DNA of 64,000 nt from Caballeronia sp. dw_276 (lineage in GTDB: Bacteria > Pseudomonadota > Gammaproteobacteria > Burkholderiales > Burkholderiaceae), in contig NZ_JAAVUV010000009.1 of NCBI RefSeq assembly GCF_018449635.1, positions 223,545 to 287,544 on the forward strand, written 5' to 3'. Every line of letters begins with the position of its first letter. Within the stretch, counting starts at the first letter, position 1. Both the position numbers and the translations under genes were made by a program. Shown here one piece after another: positions 49,340 through 58,581 of this stretch. The notes under the pieces are model-generated. The model worked only from the letters and a program-made list of their open reading frames with translations. It made no database searches and was not told the DNA's origin.

Positions 49340-50752
49340 TCAGTGCACAGCAGGCGTAGCGCCCGCTGCGGGTTGGTGTGGACTCGTCACGGCGTCCACC
49401 ACGCGCTCCATCTGCATGAAGCGCGAGCCTTTCACGAGAAACGTGGCGCCGGGTCCGAAGCCCGCGCCGGTGAGTGCTGCAATGAGTGAGGAAATATCAG
49501 TGAAATGCTGTCCTGCCGGGCCGAAGGATTTCGCGGCGTCAGTGCTTGCATCGCCAAGTGCGAAGAGCACATCAATTTTCTGTTGCGCCGCATACGCACC
49601 CACTTCACGATGAAACGCCGGACCTTGATCGCCAACTTCACCCATGTCGCCCATCACGAGCACACGCGGCGAAGCTTGCGAAGCGAGCACGTCGATGGCC
49701 GCGCGCATGGAATCGGGATTCGAGTTGTACGTATCGTCGATAACCGTCGCGCCTTCAATTGGCTTCACCGCCGCGCGCTTCACTTGCAAACGGCCTTTCA
49801 CCGGCTCGAATGCTTCGAGTCCGCGCTTGATGGCATCGAGTGAGACGTTTGCTGCAAGCGCTGCTGCCGTTGCCGCCAGAGCGTTACGCGCGTTGTGATC
49901 GCCGAGGACTTGCAATGCGACTTCCGTTGCGCCCTCCGGCGTTGTGATGTGCAGCTTCGCGCCAGCCAGCTTGCCGGTCACCGCAGCCTGCGTTTGCGAA
50001 GCGTCCGTGTGCAGCGCGAAATCCAGGATCGGATTGCCAGTCGCGGCGACGCGCCAGATGCTCGCGTATTTGTCATCCGCGGGGAAAACGGCCGTTCCGT
50101 TCGCGCCAAGTGCGTGAATCACGGACGCATGTTCCAGCGCGACTGCTTCGACCGTTGCCATGAATTCCTGATGCTCGCGCTGCGCGTTGTTCACGACAGC
50201 GACCGTTGGCGCGGCGATCTTGCCGAGCGTTTCGGTTTCGCCCGGATGATTCATGCCGAGTTCGATCACGGCCAGCTTGTGGGTTTCGTTCAGACGGAAC
50301 AGCGTCAACGGCAAGCCGATGTCGTTGTTGAAATTTCCCGCCGTCGCAAGCCGCGCGCTTTCGCCCACAGCCGCCGCGAAAATCGACGAGATCATTTCCT
50401 TGACCGTAGTTTTGCCGTTGCTGCCGGTCACGGCAATCAGCGGAATCGTAAAGCGTTTGCGCCAGCCGTGCGCCAGCGCACCGAGCGCGATACGCGTGTC
50501 CTTTACCTTGATGGCTGGCGCTGCAAAGTCGTCGGGCAAACGCGAAGCGAGCACGGCGGCAACGCCACGTTGCGCGACTTGCGGCAGAAAATTGTGGGCA
50601 TCGAATCGATCGCCCTTGATCGCGATAAACAGATCGCCCGGACCGGCCGTACGGCTGTCCGTGGATACACGATCGAACGCGATGTTTTCGTCACCTATAA
50701 CGATCGCGCCGGGAATTTCCAGGGCTGCATCGCGCAATGTAAATAGCGTCAT
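49340..50752 (-). CDS. murF: UDP-MurNAc-tripeptide--D-Ala-D-Ala ligase
   Basis: Adds D-Ala-D-Ala to finish the pentapeptide precursor. It has 470 residues. Domains are the N-terminal UDP-binding part (about 1-95), the ATP domain with GSNGKTTVKEM (near 110-119), VIELGMNHPGE, and the C-terminal domain with VIDDTYNSNPDSM and VLGDMxELG-like VMGDMGEVG. It overlaps murE by 4 nt. Confidence 0.97.
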   Translation of the reverse strand: MTLFTLRDAALEIPGAIVIGDENIAFDRVSTDSRTAGPGDLFIAIKGDRFDAHNFLPQVAQRGVAAVLASRLPDDFAAPAIKVKDTRIALGALAHGWRKRFTIPLIAVTGSNGKTTVKEMISSIFAAAVGESARLATAGNFNNDIGLPLTLFRLNETHKLAVIELGMNHPGETETLGKIAAPTVAVVNNAQREHQEFMATVEAVALEHASVIHALGANGTAVFPADDKYASIWRVAATGNPILDFALHTDASQTQAAVTGKLAGAKLHITTPEGATEVALQVLGDHNARNALAATAAALAANVSLDAIKRGLEAFEPVKGRLQVKRAAVKPIEGATVIDDTYNSNPDSMRAAIDVLASQASPRVLVMGDMGEVGDQGPAFHREVGAYAAQQKIDVLFALGDASTDAAKSFGPAGQHFTDISSLIAALTGAGFGPGATFLVKGSRFMQMERVVDAVTSPHQPAAGATPAVH

Positions 50753-52287
50753 TCACCACCTCCGCGCGCTTGCGTGGCGCGAGCGGCGAGAGCCAGGCGC
50801 GCATGATCCTGGTCGGAGAACGCGCGCTTCTTGCCCATGATTTCCTGCGTGGCTTCGTGGCCTTTTCCGGCCAGCACGACCACGTCCTCGCGAGCCGCCG
50901 TGCGGACCGCCTGAAGAATCGCGCTCGCGCGGTCTTCAATGCGGCGCGCCCTGGTCGCGTCCTGAAAGCCTGCGGCAATCTGATCGATGATCGCGAGCGG
51001 ATCTTCGCTGCGCGGGTTATCGCTCGTGATCACCACATGATCCGAATTCTTTTCCGCGATGCCACCCATCAGCGGACGCTTGGTTGCATCGCGATCACCG
51101 CCGCAACCGAACATGCAGATCAGCTGACCGCCGCGTGCTTGCGCAATGGGACGCAGTGCTTCAAGCGTTTTTTCGAGCGCGTCCGGCGTATGCGCGTAAT
51201 CGATCACGACGAGAGGCTCGTCGTTCTGCAAGCGGCCGCCGAGACGCTGCATGCGGCCGTTCACCGGTTCGAGCTTTGCGATCTGTGCGAGCGCGGCATC
51301 GAGTGGGACATGCGCGGCCAGCAATGCGCCCAGGACGCCGAGCAAATTGCTGACGTTGAATTCGCCGAGCGTCGCGACTTCCACGTCGGCATTGCCCCAA
51401 TCGGAACTCACGTGAAACGCCGTTCCCGTTGCGGTCGCGCGCACGCGGCTTGCGATCAGCGACGCATCGGCTTTCACGTTCGTCACGTCCGATGCACCTT
51501 CAATGCCATAAGCAATCGTTCGCGTGCGGCCGTGACATGCGGCGATCAGGCGTTGACCGGCGGCATCGTCGCGATTGATGACGGCCGCTTTCAGTGCCGG
51601 CCACGCGAACAGCTTCGCCTTCGCGCCTTCGTATGCGGCGAACGTGCCGTGATAGTCGAGGTGGTCCTGCGTGAGATTCGTGAAGATGGCGATGTCGAAT
51701 TTCGTGCCGTTCGCGCGTCCCTGATGCAACGCGTGCGACGACACTTCCATGGCGACACCCTTCGCGCCTTCCGCCTTGAATTGCGCGAACGTGCGTTGCA
51801 ATTGCGGCGCGTCGGGCGTGGTGAAACCAGAGTGCACGAGCTTGCCCGGCATGCCGCTGCCAAGCGTGCCGATCACCGCAGTCGGCGTGCCCAGCGCGGA
51901 CAGCGCCGTTGCAAGCCACTGGCTGCACGACGTCTTGCCGTTCGTTCCGGTTACGCCCACGACGAGCATGGATTCAGTCGGCTCGCCATACCATGCCGAT
52001 GCTATCGGCCCGGCCAATTCGTTCAGCGCCTTGACGGCAAATGAACGCGATGCGTCCGGCTTGCCCGCAAAGTTCTCCGGCTGATACAGCACGCCAGCGG
52101 CGCCATTTTGCAAGGCAGCATCGATATGCGGACGGCTGTCGGCACCATCAACGGCATAAGCGAAAAACACATCGCCGGGTTTGAGCGAACGCGAGTCGGC
52201 GTGCAGTTGTGCACCGGCATCGGCGTGCGCGCGCAACCACTCGACCGCCTTCGCGATCTGCGCCTGTTGCTTGATCAAGTCGCTCAT
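50749..52287 (-). CDS. murE: UDP-MurNAc-L-Ala-D-Glu--meso-DAP ligase
   Basis: Adds the third residue of the stem peptide. It has 512 residues. VTGTNGKTSCSQWLA carries the P-loop (near 110), the carbamylated Lys region is around EVSSHAL, and SDNPRSEDP (near 420) is the motif that selects meso-diaminopimelate over lysine. The C-terminus has LAGKGHEATQE. 4-nt overlaps with ftsI and murF. Confidence 0.97.
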   Translation of the reverse strand: MSDLIKQQAQIAKAVEWLRAHADAGAQLHADSRSLKPGDVFFAYAVDGADSRPHIDAALQNGAAGVLYQPENFAGKPDASRSFAVKALNELAGPIASAWYGEPTESMLVVGVTGTNGKTSCSQWLATALSALGTPTAVIGTLGSGMPGKLVHSGFTTPDAPQLQRTFAQFKAEGAKGVAMEVSSHALHQGRANGTKFDIAIFTNLTQDHLDYHGTFAAYEGAKAKLFAWPALKAAVINRDDAAGQRLIAACHGRTRTIAYGIEGASDVTNVKADASLIASRVRATATGTAFHVSSDWGNADVEVATLGEFNVSNLLGVLGALLAAHVPLDAALAQIAKLEPVNGRMQRLGGRLQNDEPLVVIDYAHTPDALEKTLEALRPIAQARGGQLICMFGCGGDRDATKRPLMGGIAEKNSDHVVITSDNPRSEDPLAIIDQIAAGFQDATRARRIEDRASAILQAVRTAAREDVVVLAGKGHEATQEIMGKKRAFSDQDHARLALAARATQARGGGE

Positions 52288-54143
52288 CGAACGACTCCCG
52301 GATGCGTTTTCGTATTCGCCGATACCTTCAGCTTCTTCGGCGGATTCGTCGTCGTCGCGTTCGGCTTCTTGATGTCGGTTGCGGGCGTGCCGGACGCGGG
52401 GTCGTCAGAGACGACCATCTGCTTCACGGCCATGTCGGGCGGAACATTCAGCGAACGCAACGTATCCCCGACGATCGCGGAGAACACCGGACCCGAAACC
52501 TGACCGCCGAAGTGACTGCCGGCCGTAGGTTCATCGACGGAAACCGCCACCACGATGCGCGGATTCGGCATCGGACCCATGCCGACGAACGACGCGCGGT
52601 ATTTGGATTTATCGTAGCCGCGGCCCGCGTGTTTATAAGCCGTACCTGACTTCCCACCCACGCGATAACCCGGCACAGCCGCATCCGGCGACGTGCCGCC
52701 CTTCGCCGTCACGGTCTCGAGCATGGCGCGCACTTCACGCGCGGTGGTCGGCGCAAACACTTGAGGGCCGGTCACGGCTGAATCGCCCGGCGTGCGGAAA
52801 ATGGAGACCGGCAGCACTTGCCCGTCATGCGCGATAGCCGTGTAAGCGCGCGCCAACTGGAACAAAGAAGCCGACAAACCATAGCCGTACGACATGGTCG
52901 CCTGTTCGATCCGGCGCCAGCTTTTCCACGGCCGCAGACGTCCGGACACGGCGCCCGGAAATCCCACTTTCGGCGCTTGCCCGAGCCCGATGCTCGTGTA
53001 CATGTTCCACATCTCTTCCGGCTTCAACTGCATCGCAATCTTGGTCGCGCCGATGTTGCTCGACTTCTGGATCACGCCACCCACGGTGAGCGTGCCGAAG
53101 CCCGAATCGTCGGTAATACGCGCACCGTCGAGCACGAACTGGCCGTTGCCCGTTTCGACCAGCGTGTTCGGCGTCACCCGATGCAGATCGAGCGCGAGCG
53201 ATACCGTGAACGGCTTCATGATCGAGCCCGGCTCGAACGTGTCCGTCATGATGCGGTTGCGCAATTGCTCGCCGGTCATGCGCGAGCGGTCGTTCGGGTT
53301 GTAGGTCGGATAGTTGACGAGCGCGAGCACTTCGCCCGTCTTCACGTCGATAACAATGGCCGCGCCCGCTTTCGCCTTGAACTTCTCGACGGCCGCTTTC
53401 AGGTTCGTATAAGCGATGTACTGGATCTTGCTGTCGATCGACAGATCCACGTCTTCGCCGTTATGCGGCACGACCTGTTCATCGACGTCCTCGACGATAT
53501 GTCCCATCCGGTCCTTGATCACGCGGCGCATGCCCGGCGTTCCGGCGAGAATGCCCTGATCGCCCAGCTCGACGCCTTCCTGACCTTTGTCTTCAATATT
53601 AGTAAAGCCGATCAGATGCGCCGTGATCTCGCCTTCCGGATAAAACCGCTTGTATTCGCCGCGCGTGTAAATGCCCGGGATATCCAGCGCAGCGACTTTC
53701 TGCGCGACTTCCATGGGCACCTGGCGCTTCACGTAGACGAAGGTCTTGTCCATCGACAATTTGGAACGCAATTCCTTCGGCGACATCTCGAGCAGCGTGG
53801 AAAGCTGGCCGAGCTTGTCCGCGCCGAGGTCGTCGGGAACGGCTTCGGGAATTGCCCAGATGGCCTTTACGGGAAGGCTGGTCGCAAGCACGAGGCCGTT
53901 ACGGTCCTTGATCTGGCCGCGCGTGGCCGGCAGTTCGAGCGTGCGTTGATAGCGGCTCTCGCCTTGTTTCTTGAAGAACGCGTTGCCCGGACCCTGAATC
54001 CAGAACGCACGCCCGGCAAGCGCGACGAACGCCATGAACAGCAGGAATACGACGAGCTTCGAGCGCCACATTGGCAGGCGCACGGAGAGAATGGGATTTG
54101 GCGTGAAGGCGACGCCCTTGTTTTTCTTTGGCGTGGGTTTCAT
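52284..54143 (-). CDS. ftsI: Septal peptidoglycan transpeptidase FtsI (PBP3)
   Basis: Class B penicillin-binding protein and partner of FtsW, cross-linking septal peptidoglycan. It has 619 residues. One membrane span lies at about 31-48, then the dimerisation/pedestal domain and the transpeptidase domain from about 255. The active-site set is S307-x-x-K310 (GSIMKPF), S361-S-N363, and K498-S-G500, so the third box is KSG instead of the commoner KTG. The C-terminal tail after about 570 is proline/lysine rich and low in complexity. It overlaps ftsL and murE by 4 nt. Confidence 0.96.
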   Translation of the reverse strand: MKPTPKKNKGVAFTPNPILSVRLPMWRSKLVVFLLFMAFVALAGRAFWIQGPGNAFFKKQGESRYQRTLELPATRGQIKDRNGLVLATSLPVKAIWAIPEAVPDDLGADKLGQLSTLLEMSPKELRSKLSMDKTFVYVKRQVPMEVAQKVAALDIPGIYTRGEYKRFYPEGEITAHLIGFTNIEDKGQEGVELGDQGILAGTPGMRRVIKDRMGHIVEDVDEQVVPHNGEDVDLSIDSKIQYIAYTNLKAAVEKFKAKAGAAIVIDVKTGEVLALVNYPTYNPNDRSRMTGEQLRNRIMTDTFEPGSIMKPFTVSLALDLHRVTPNTLVETGNGQFVLDGARITDDSGFGTLTVGGVIQKSSNIGATKIAMQLKPEEMWNMYTSIGLGQAPKVGFPGAVSGRLRPWKSWRRIEQATMSYGYGLSASLFQLARAYTAIAHDGQVLPVSIFRTPGDSAVTGPQVFAPTTAREVRAMLETVTAKGGTSPDAAVPGYRVGGKSGTAYKHAGRGYDKSKYRASFVGMGPMPNPRIVVAVSVDEPTAGSHFGGQVSGPVFSAIVGDTLRSLNVPPDMAVKQMVVSDDPASGTPATDIKKPNATTTNPPKKLKVSANTKTHPGVVR

Positions 54144-54484
54144 CGTTTCACCCCGCGTGCGGGAGGCGCCGACGCCGGCACGGGCGCGGGCAACGGCGCA
54201 TCCGTAGCCTTCGATGTCGCCGGGTCATAGTTCAAATATTGCGTGCGGCCCGTCGTGACGGGCTGCATTTTCAGGGATGTAATAGCCAACTGCTCGATAC
54301 GCGAGGTTTTGGACAACGCGCTCTGCTGATATTGAAGCTGGGAAAAATCCTGCTGCAGCTGACGCTCTTGCGACTGCGCCCGCTGCACATTGATAAAAAT
54401 CTGCCGCTGCTTGTTCGACGAGCTCACCGCCGACAACGCGCAGCCCAGCACGACGATCAGCAGGAAGATATTCAGACGGTTCAT
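54140..54484 (-). CDS. ftsL: Cell division protein FtsL
   Basis: Small bitopic protein of the FtsQLB complex that activates FtsWI. It has 114 residues: a membrane span at about 4-22 and a coiled coil at about 24-65 ([22 protein letters not shown]). A proline/alanine-rich periplasmic tail ends in basic residues. Sequence conservation is low in this family; the position between rsmH and ftsI, overlapping both by 4 nt, supports the call strongly. Confidence 0.93.
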   Translation of the reverse strand: MNRLNIFLLIVVLGCALSAVSSSNKQRQIFINVQRAQSQERQLQQDFSQLQYQQSALSKTSRIEQLAITSLKMQPVTTGRTQYLNYDPATSKATDAPLPAPVPASAPPARGVKR

Positions 54485-55446
54485 GGCGCCGTCTGCTCAG
54501 TGACGCGTTCGGCGATCCGCATGACTGCGGAACGCGCGCGCGGGTTGGCCGCAACTTCGGCTTCGGAAGCGAATACACGACCAAGCAACTTGAGCGGTGG
54601 CGTGGGAATGTCAGCGGCGCGAATGGGCAGGCGGCGATCGATCGCAGGCCCGCTTGCGTGGGCCTGCATGAAACGCTTGACGATCCGGTCCTCGAGCGAA
54701 TGAAAGCTGATCACGACGAGGCGCCCCCCTTGCTCCAACAACGCCAATGCTGCGTCCAGAACTACTTGCAGCTCCGCAAGCTCTTGATTGATGTGAATCC
54801 GTATAGCCTGAAAGGTGCGGGTTGCCGGATCCTTGCCCTTCTCACGGGTTTTGACGACGTGACCCACGATTTGGGCAAGCTCGCCCGTGCTGACGAGAGG
54901 CCCAAGACGGTCGGACTCTGCCCGGCGAGCAACAAGCGCCTTTGCAATCTGAAAAGCAAACCGTTCTTCCCCATAATCTCTGATCACCTCCGTCAATTCC
55001 TGCACCGTTGCCCGCGCCAGCCAGTCCGCTGCGGATTCGCCGCGGCTCGGGTCCATCCGCATGTCGAGCGGGCCATCAGCCCTGAAACTGAAGCCGCGAT
55101 CCGGGTCGTCCACTTGTGGCGACGACACACCCAGATCCAGCAACACGCCCGACACTTTCCCAACTCCTCGCTCGGCTGCGGCATCGGCTAACGAGGCGAA
55201 ACTCTCATGCACGATCGAAAACCGCGAATCCTGAATCTGCTCTGCCGTGGCAATGGCCAGCGGGTCTTTGTCGAAAGCGATCAGCCGGCCGGTTTCACCC
55301 AGCTTCGTCAACACGAGCCGGCTATGACCGCCTCGCCCGAACGTGCCATCTATATAAGTACCGTCAACACGCGTAATCAGCGCATTGACCGCTTCATCCA
55401 GCAGCACCGTGCGATGCTGCAACTCGTTTTTCATCGCAGGGGCCAT
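54481..55446 (-). CDS. rsmH: 16S rRNA (cytosine(1402)-N(4))-methyltransferase
   Basis: Methylates C1402 in the ribosomal P site. It has 321 residues. The SAM-binding motif [10 protein letters not shown] is near residues 34-43, followed by [20 protein letters not shown] and the C-terminal [16 protein letters not shown]. Starts at 55446 ([12 protein letters not shown]) or at 55434 (MKNELQHR) are both possible. It follows mraZ by 16 nt, the first pair of the dcw cluster. Confidence 0.96.
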   Translation of the reverse strand: MAPAMKNELQHRTVLLDEAVNALITRVDGTYIDGTFGRGGHSRLVLTKLGETGRLIAFDKDPLAIATAEQIQDSRFSIVHESFASLADAAAERGVGKVSGVLLDLGVSSPQVDDPDRGFSFRADGPLDMRMDPSRGESAADWLARATVQELTEVIRDYGEERFAFQIAKALVARRAESDRLGPLVSTGELAQIVGHVVKTREKGKDPATRTFQAIRIHINQELAELQVVLDAALALLEQGGRLVVISFHSLEDRIVKRFMQAHASGPAIDRRLPIRAADIPTPPLKLLGRVFASEAEVAANPRARSAVMRIAERVTEQTAP

Positions 55447-55462
55447 GTTCTTTAGCTCTGCG

Positions 55463-55891
55463 TCAAAACGTGAAATTCTTCAGCGCGTCGGGCATGCCTT
55501 GCGCCATTGCTGCTTTTTCCTTCTCGGCGTATGTAGCCGCGTCCCACACTTCCAGGTAATTACCCATTCCAAGCAATGTCACTTCTTTAGCGAGCGTGGC
55601 CGCAGCCCGCAATTCCGGCGATACCAGCACGCGCCCGGCGCTGTCGAGTTCGACATCCATGGCGTTGCCAAGATAGATGCGGCGAACCCAGATTGCGTCC
55701 ATGGGGAGTGCAGCGATTTTCGAACGGAAGATTTCCCACTCCGGGCGAGGAAAGAGCAACAGGCATCCATCCGGGCTCTTGGTGAGCGTGACCCGGCCTT
55801 CTGCCTGTCCTTGCAGCGCGTCGCGATAGCGAGACGGGACGGACATCCGTCCTTTCGCATCGAGCGATAGCGCTGAAGCCCCTTGGAACAC
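55463..55891 (-). CDS. mraZ: Transcriptional regulator MraZ
   Basis: Double-AbrB-fold DNA-binding protein that regulates the dcw operon and, in E. coli, represses its own promoter. It has 142 residues from the GTG at 55891 ([24 protein letters not shown]), preceded by AGGAGAGGG on the minus strand; longer in-frame starts look wrong. The two SpoVT-AbrB units are about 5-50 and 77-122, each with a DxxGR motif (DAKGRM, DSAGRV). A four-repeat array of candidate binding sites lies 75-109 nt upstream. Confidence 0.95.
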   Translation of the reverse strand: MFQGASALSLDAKGRMSVPSRYRDALQGQAEGRVTLTKSPDGCLLLFPRPEWEIFRSKIAALPMDAIWVRRIYLGNAMDVELDSAGRVLVSPELRAAATLAKEVTLLGMGNYLEVWDAATYAEKEKAAMAQGMPDALKNFTF

Positions 55892-55965
55892 TCGCCCTCT
55901 CCTCTTCGCGCCCGGTGGCGCGCAGCGAACTTTGTTGGAATATTGCCTGAAAGTGTCCTTTGACT

Positions 55966-56000
55966 CACACAAAAATACACTTTCTCACACCATTTCCCAC
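55966..56000 (-). promoter_or_regulatory. MraZ-box array upstream of mraZ
   Basis: Read on the minus strand GTGGG, GTGTG, GTGTA and GTGTG occur at exactly 10-bp steps (56000-55996, 55990-86, 55980-76, 55970-66). This matches the known MraZ site architecture of GTG-containing repeats one helical turn apart. Clear autoregulatory site. Confidence 0.75.
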
Positions 56001-56257
56001 TGTAGAGGAAGGCATTTCGCCGGTCAATACGATCCGGCATTTTTTGACTAAATTTGTTTGCTAGAACAATGACTTAGCGCAGACCGCTAAAGTAGGCTGA
56101 TTTCTTGAAAACCGTTATGAATGAATGAGGTAGTGAAGAATGTGAAGGTACTACGTGAATTGAGGTGGGAGAGTGGGGAGAAGATTTCGATGCTCAAAGC
56201 CGCGAAGAAGGGAATTACGGGCCAGATTGAGCGCAGATCGGTGCAGAAGGTTGCAAA

Positions 56258-56284
56258 CGCCTCTCGCGCGAACGTCGAGAGGCG
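56258..56284 (-). terminator. Possible terminator after coq7
   Basis: CGCCTCTCG and CGAGAGGCG pair perfectly over 9 bp with a 9-nt loop, 20 nt after the coq7 stop. On the minus strand only TTTGC follows, so efficiency is doubtful. Confidence 0.45.
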
Positions 56285-56303
56285 ATAAAGCAGAGCGCGT
56301 TGA

Positions 56304-56963
56304 TTAAATATAGTACGCCGTGCGGGTCATGACTTTCGATGTCGCGCGCATCAGCGCCCGCACCGGAAATGGCAATTCGATCCCACCCGCCTCCGTCGCG
56401 GCGACGGCATGCGCGGCTTCATCGACTCGCATTTGTTCCACGATCGCCCGCGAGGCGTAATCGCTGGCCGGCAGACTCGTCATGTGGCTGTCCAGATGCT
56501 TCTCGACCTGGCGCTCGGTTTCGGCCATGAAGCCAAGACTCACGCGGTCACCAAACCGCCCGGCGAGAAAACCCAGCGCCAGCGAACCCGTGTACCACAA
56601 AGGGTTGAGCAGGCTCGGCCTTGAATCGAGATCGCGCAGACGCTGCGCAGTCCACGCGAGATGGTCTTCTTCTTCGCGCGCCGCTTCCTCGAAGCCGCGC
56701 TTCAAAGGCGCGGAGCTGGTCGCCAGTTTCTGCGCCTGATACAGCGCCTGCGCGCAGACCTCGCCGACATGATTCACGCGCATCAATCCGGCTGAATGCG
56801 CCTTCTCTTCGGCCGTCAAAGCGGTCTCCGCAGGATGCTCGATCGCATCGGTTGCATCGACATACGCCGCTTGCGGCTCGGGTACCGGACGGGACATCCG
56901 GGAAACACCGGTCATTGACCGAAGTCCACGATCGAACTCAGAGATCAGTTCATCGAGTGTCAT
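56304..56963 (-). CDS. coq7: 3-demethoxyubiquinol 3-hydroxylase
   Basis: Di-iron monooxygenase adding the last ring hydroxyl in ubiquinone synthesis. It has 219 residues. Iron ligands are the glutamates and histidines in [12 protein letters not shown] (near 60-71), EEEDHLAW (near 96-103) and the late VDEAAHA. The hydrophobic patch after [11 protein letters not shown] suits membrane association. A good AGGAG precedes the ATG. Together with ispB it suggests aerobic Q-8 synthesis. It lies between the dcw cluster and a porin gene, transcribed alone. Confidence 0.95.
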   Translation of the reverse strand: MTLDELISEFDRGLRSMTGVSRMSRPVPEPQAAYVDATDAIEHPAETALTAEEKAHSAGLMRVNHVGEVCAQALYQAQKLATSSAPLKRGFEEAAREEEDHLAWTAQRLRDLDSRPSLLNPLWYTGSLALGFLAGRFGDRVSLGFMAETERQVEKHLDSHMTSLPASDYASRAIVEQMRVDEAAHAVAATEAGGIELPFPVRALMRATSKVMTRTAYYI

Positions 56964-57274
56964 TTCAAAACTCCTGTTTCGATCTCCTGAGCGATTCTGG
57001 TTCGCACGGAGCCGATCAACTTGCGAAAAACATACTCTTGGAAAGCCGTAACTAGGGCAAATACGGGTCGCAAAACGCCGTAAGGCCTTGATTTTAGCGC
57101 ATGTTGCGTAAACGTCACACGAGGGAAAGGGAGGGACGGCTTTTCCTTTGTTGCCAAAAAGCTCTTTGTTACATTACGTTCAACTTCAATTTTGAAGTAC
57201 CCGGCGGGGACGTCAACACACTGGCGCTAGAACAGTGACCTCGCCAAACAGTTTCAACCCTTTGGAGATCATCA
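56964..57274. other. Non-coding gap between coq7 and porin
   Basis: 311 nt of divergent promoter region. A weak sigma70-like pair for the porin (TTGTTG-16-TACATT, 57148-57175) and a small inverted repeat ACTTCA/TGAAGT (57183-57198) are the only structures seen. Confidence 0.5.
57148..57175 (+). promoter_or_regulatory. Weak candidate promoter of the porin gene
   Basis: TTGTTG, 16 nt, TACATT, with a start expected near 57182 and a leader of about 93 nt. A small inverted repeat lies directly downstream. Confidence 0.3.
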
Positions 57275-58426
57275 ATGAAAAAGTCGCTTCTCGCTCTGGC
57301 TGCGTTAGGTACGTTTGCTGGTGCCGCGCACGCTCAGAGCAGCGTGACGCTGTACGGTATTATCGACGCCGGTTTTGTGTACAACAACAACGCGGGCGGC
57401 CAGAAGCTGTATGCAACCAGCGCCGGCAACCTGCAAGGCGATCGCTGGGGCCTGCGTGGCACTGAAGACCTGGGCGGTGGCCTGAAGGCGCTGTTCGTGT
57501 TGGAAAACGGCTTCAACGTGTTCACCGGTCGTCTGAACCAAGGTGGCGACCAGTTCGGCCGTCAGGCTTATGTTGGTCTGTCGTCGCAATTCGGCACGGT
57601 TACCCTCGGTCGTCAATACGACTCAGTGGTTGACTACACCGGCGCGCTGGAAGTCGGTAGCCAATGGGGCACGTTCTACGGTGCGCACCCGGGCGACCTG
57701 GACAACATGAACAACTCGAACCGCGTGAACAATGCGGTCAAGTACACGAGCGCAAACTACTCGGGCATCACGTTCGGCGGCTTGTACAGCTTGGGCGGCG
57801 TGGCAGGCCAGTTCAACCGTAACCAGATCTGGTCGGGCGGTGTTGGCTATGCACAAGGTCCGTTGACGTTGGGCGCAGGTTACGTGAACGTCAAGAACCC
57901 GAACTTCTCGTTCTTCGGCAACAACGCAACGTCGAGCGCTACGGCTTCGAACATGACCGGCTCGCGCGTGTACTCGGGTTATGCAACGGCCAAGACGCAG
58001 CAGATCATCACGGCTGGTGGTGCTTACACATTCGGCCCGGCAACTGTCGGCGCAACGTACAGCAATACGCAGTTCAAGGATCTGGGCCAAAGCGGCGTGA
58101 CGGGCGCAGGCCAGGTCACCAACGGCAGCGCCAAGTTCCACAACGCCGAAGTGAACTTCAAGTATCAGCTGACGCCGGCGTTCTTGGTGGGTGCTGCATA
58201 CGACTACACCAAGGGCTACGGCGTGAACGACGCGAAGTACCACCAAGGCGTGATCGGTGCGGACTACTTCCTGTCCAAGCGTACGGACGTCTACGTCGAT
58301 GGCGTGTACCAGCACGCAAGCGGCACGGACTCGGTCGGCAAGGCGGTTGCGCAGATCAACGGTCTGTCGGCATCGACGACGTCGAACCAGGTTGCGGCTA
58401 TCGTCGGTATCCGCCACAAGTTCTAA
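57275..58426 (+). CDS. Gram-negative general porin
   Basis: Outer-membrane trimeric beta-barrel of 383 residues including a Sec signal peptide cut at AHA-QS (about residue 20). The mature start SSVTLYGIIDAGFVYN and the end AIVGIRHKF, with terminal Phe, are the hallmarks of the Burkholderia porin family. The GRQYDSVVDYTG segment suits loop L3/constriction regions. The codon use is strongly biased, as for abundant proteins. SD GGAG lies 9 nt upstream of the ATG. It has its own terminator. The substrate range is not predictable. Confidence 0.95.
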   Translation: MKKSLLALAALGTFAGAAHAQSSVTLYGIIDAGFVYNNNAGGQKLYATSAGNLQGDRWGLRGTEDLGGGLKALFVLENGFNVFTGRLNQGGDQFGRQAYVGLSSQFGTVTLGRQYDSVVDYTGALEVGSQWGTFYGAHPGDLDNMNNSNRVNNAVKYTSANYSGITFGGLYSLGGVAGQFNRNQIWSGGVGYAQGPLTLGAGYVNVKNPNFSFFGNNATSSATASNMTGSRVYSGYATAKTQQIITAGGAYTFGPATVGATYSNTQFKDLGQSGVTGAGQVTNGSAKFHNAEVNFKYQLTPAFLVGAAYDYTKGYGVNDAKYHQGVIGADYFLSKRTDVYVDGVYQHASGTDSVGKAVAQINGLSASTTSNQVAAIVGIRHKF

Positions 58427-58455
58427 TAAGTCGTAATAAAACAGTTGTCTTGAAA

Positions 58456-58478
58456 GGCGCCTTCGGGCGCCTTTTTTT
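58456..58478 (+). terminator. Strong terminator after the porin gene
   Basis: GGCGCC-TTCG-GGCGCC followed by seven T residues; the TTCG tetraloop is especially stable. Confidence 0.92.
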
Positions 58479-58581
58479 CGTCCGCGCGCATGTTGCTGCG
58501 GTTATTGGGACGAAAAAAACCTCCGGATCTTTCGATGCGGAGGTTTCGTATCAGTGCGCTGTATTCGTTGGCCTGGAAGTG

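Larger units (their letters stand above)
55892..56303. other. Non-coding gap between coq7 and mraZ
   Basis: 412 nt. It holds the MraZ boxes and dcw promoter region near mraZ, then about 250 nt of lower G+C with no convincing gene (one 55-codon frame rejected), and the coq7 hairpin at 56258-56284. Confidence 0.6.

Noticed and set aside
56121..56288. 55-codon open frame starting ATG AAT GAG in the coq7-mraZ gap, plus strand.
   Set aside because: No ribosome site, codon use unlike the neighbours (AGG, AGT, CTA, GTA), very basic product with no recognisable motif, and its end overlaps the hairpin downstream of coq7.
56960..57157. 65-codon frame on the minus strand overlapping the coq7 start by ATGA.
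   Set aside because: coq7 has its own AGGAG site and a normal N-terminus; the short frame has no ribosome site and no family pattern. Overlap is likely to be chance.
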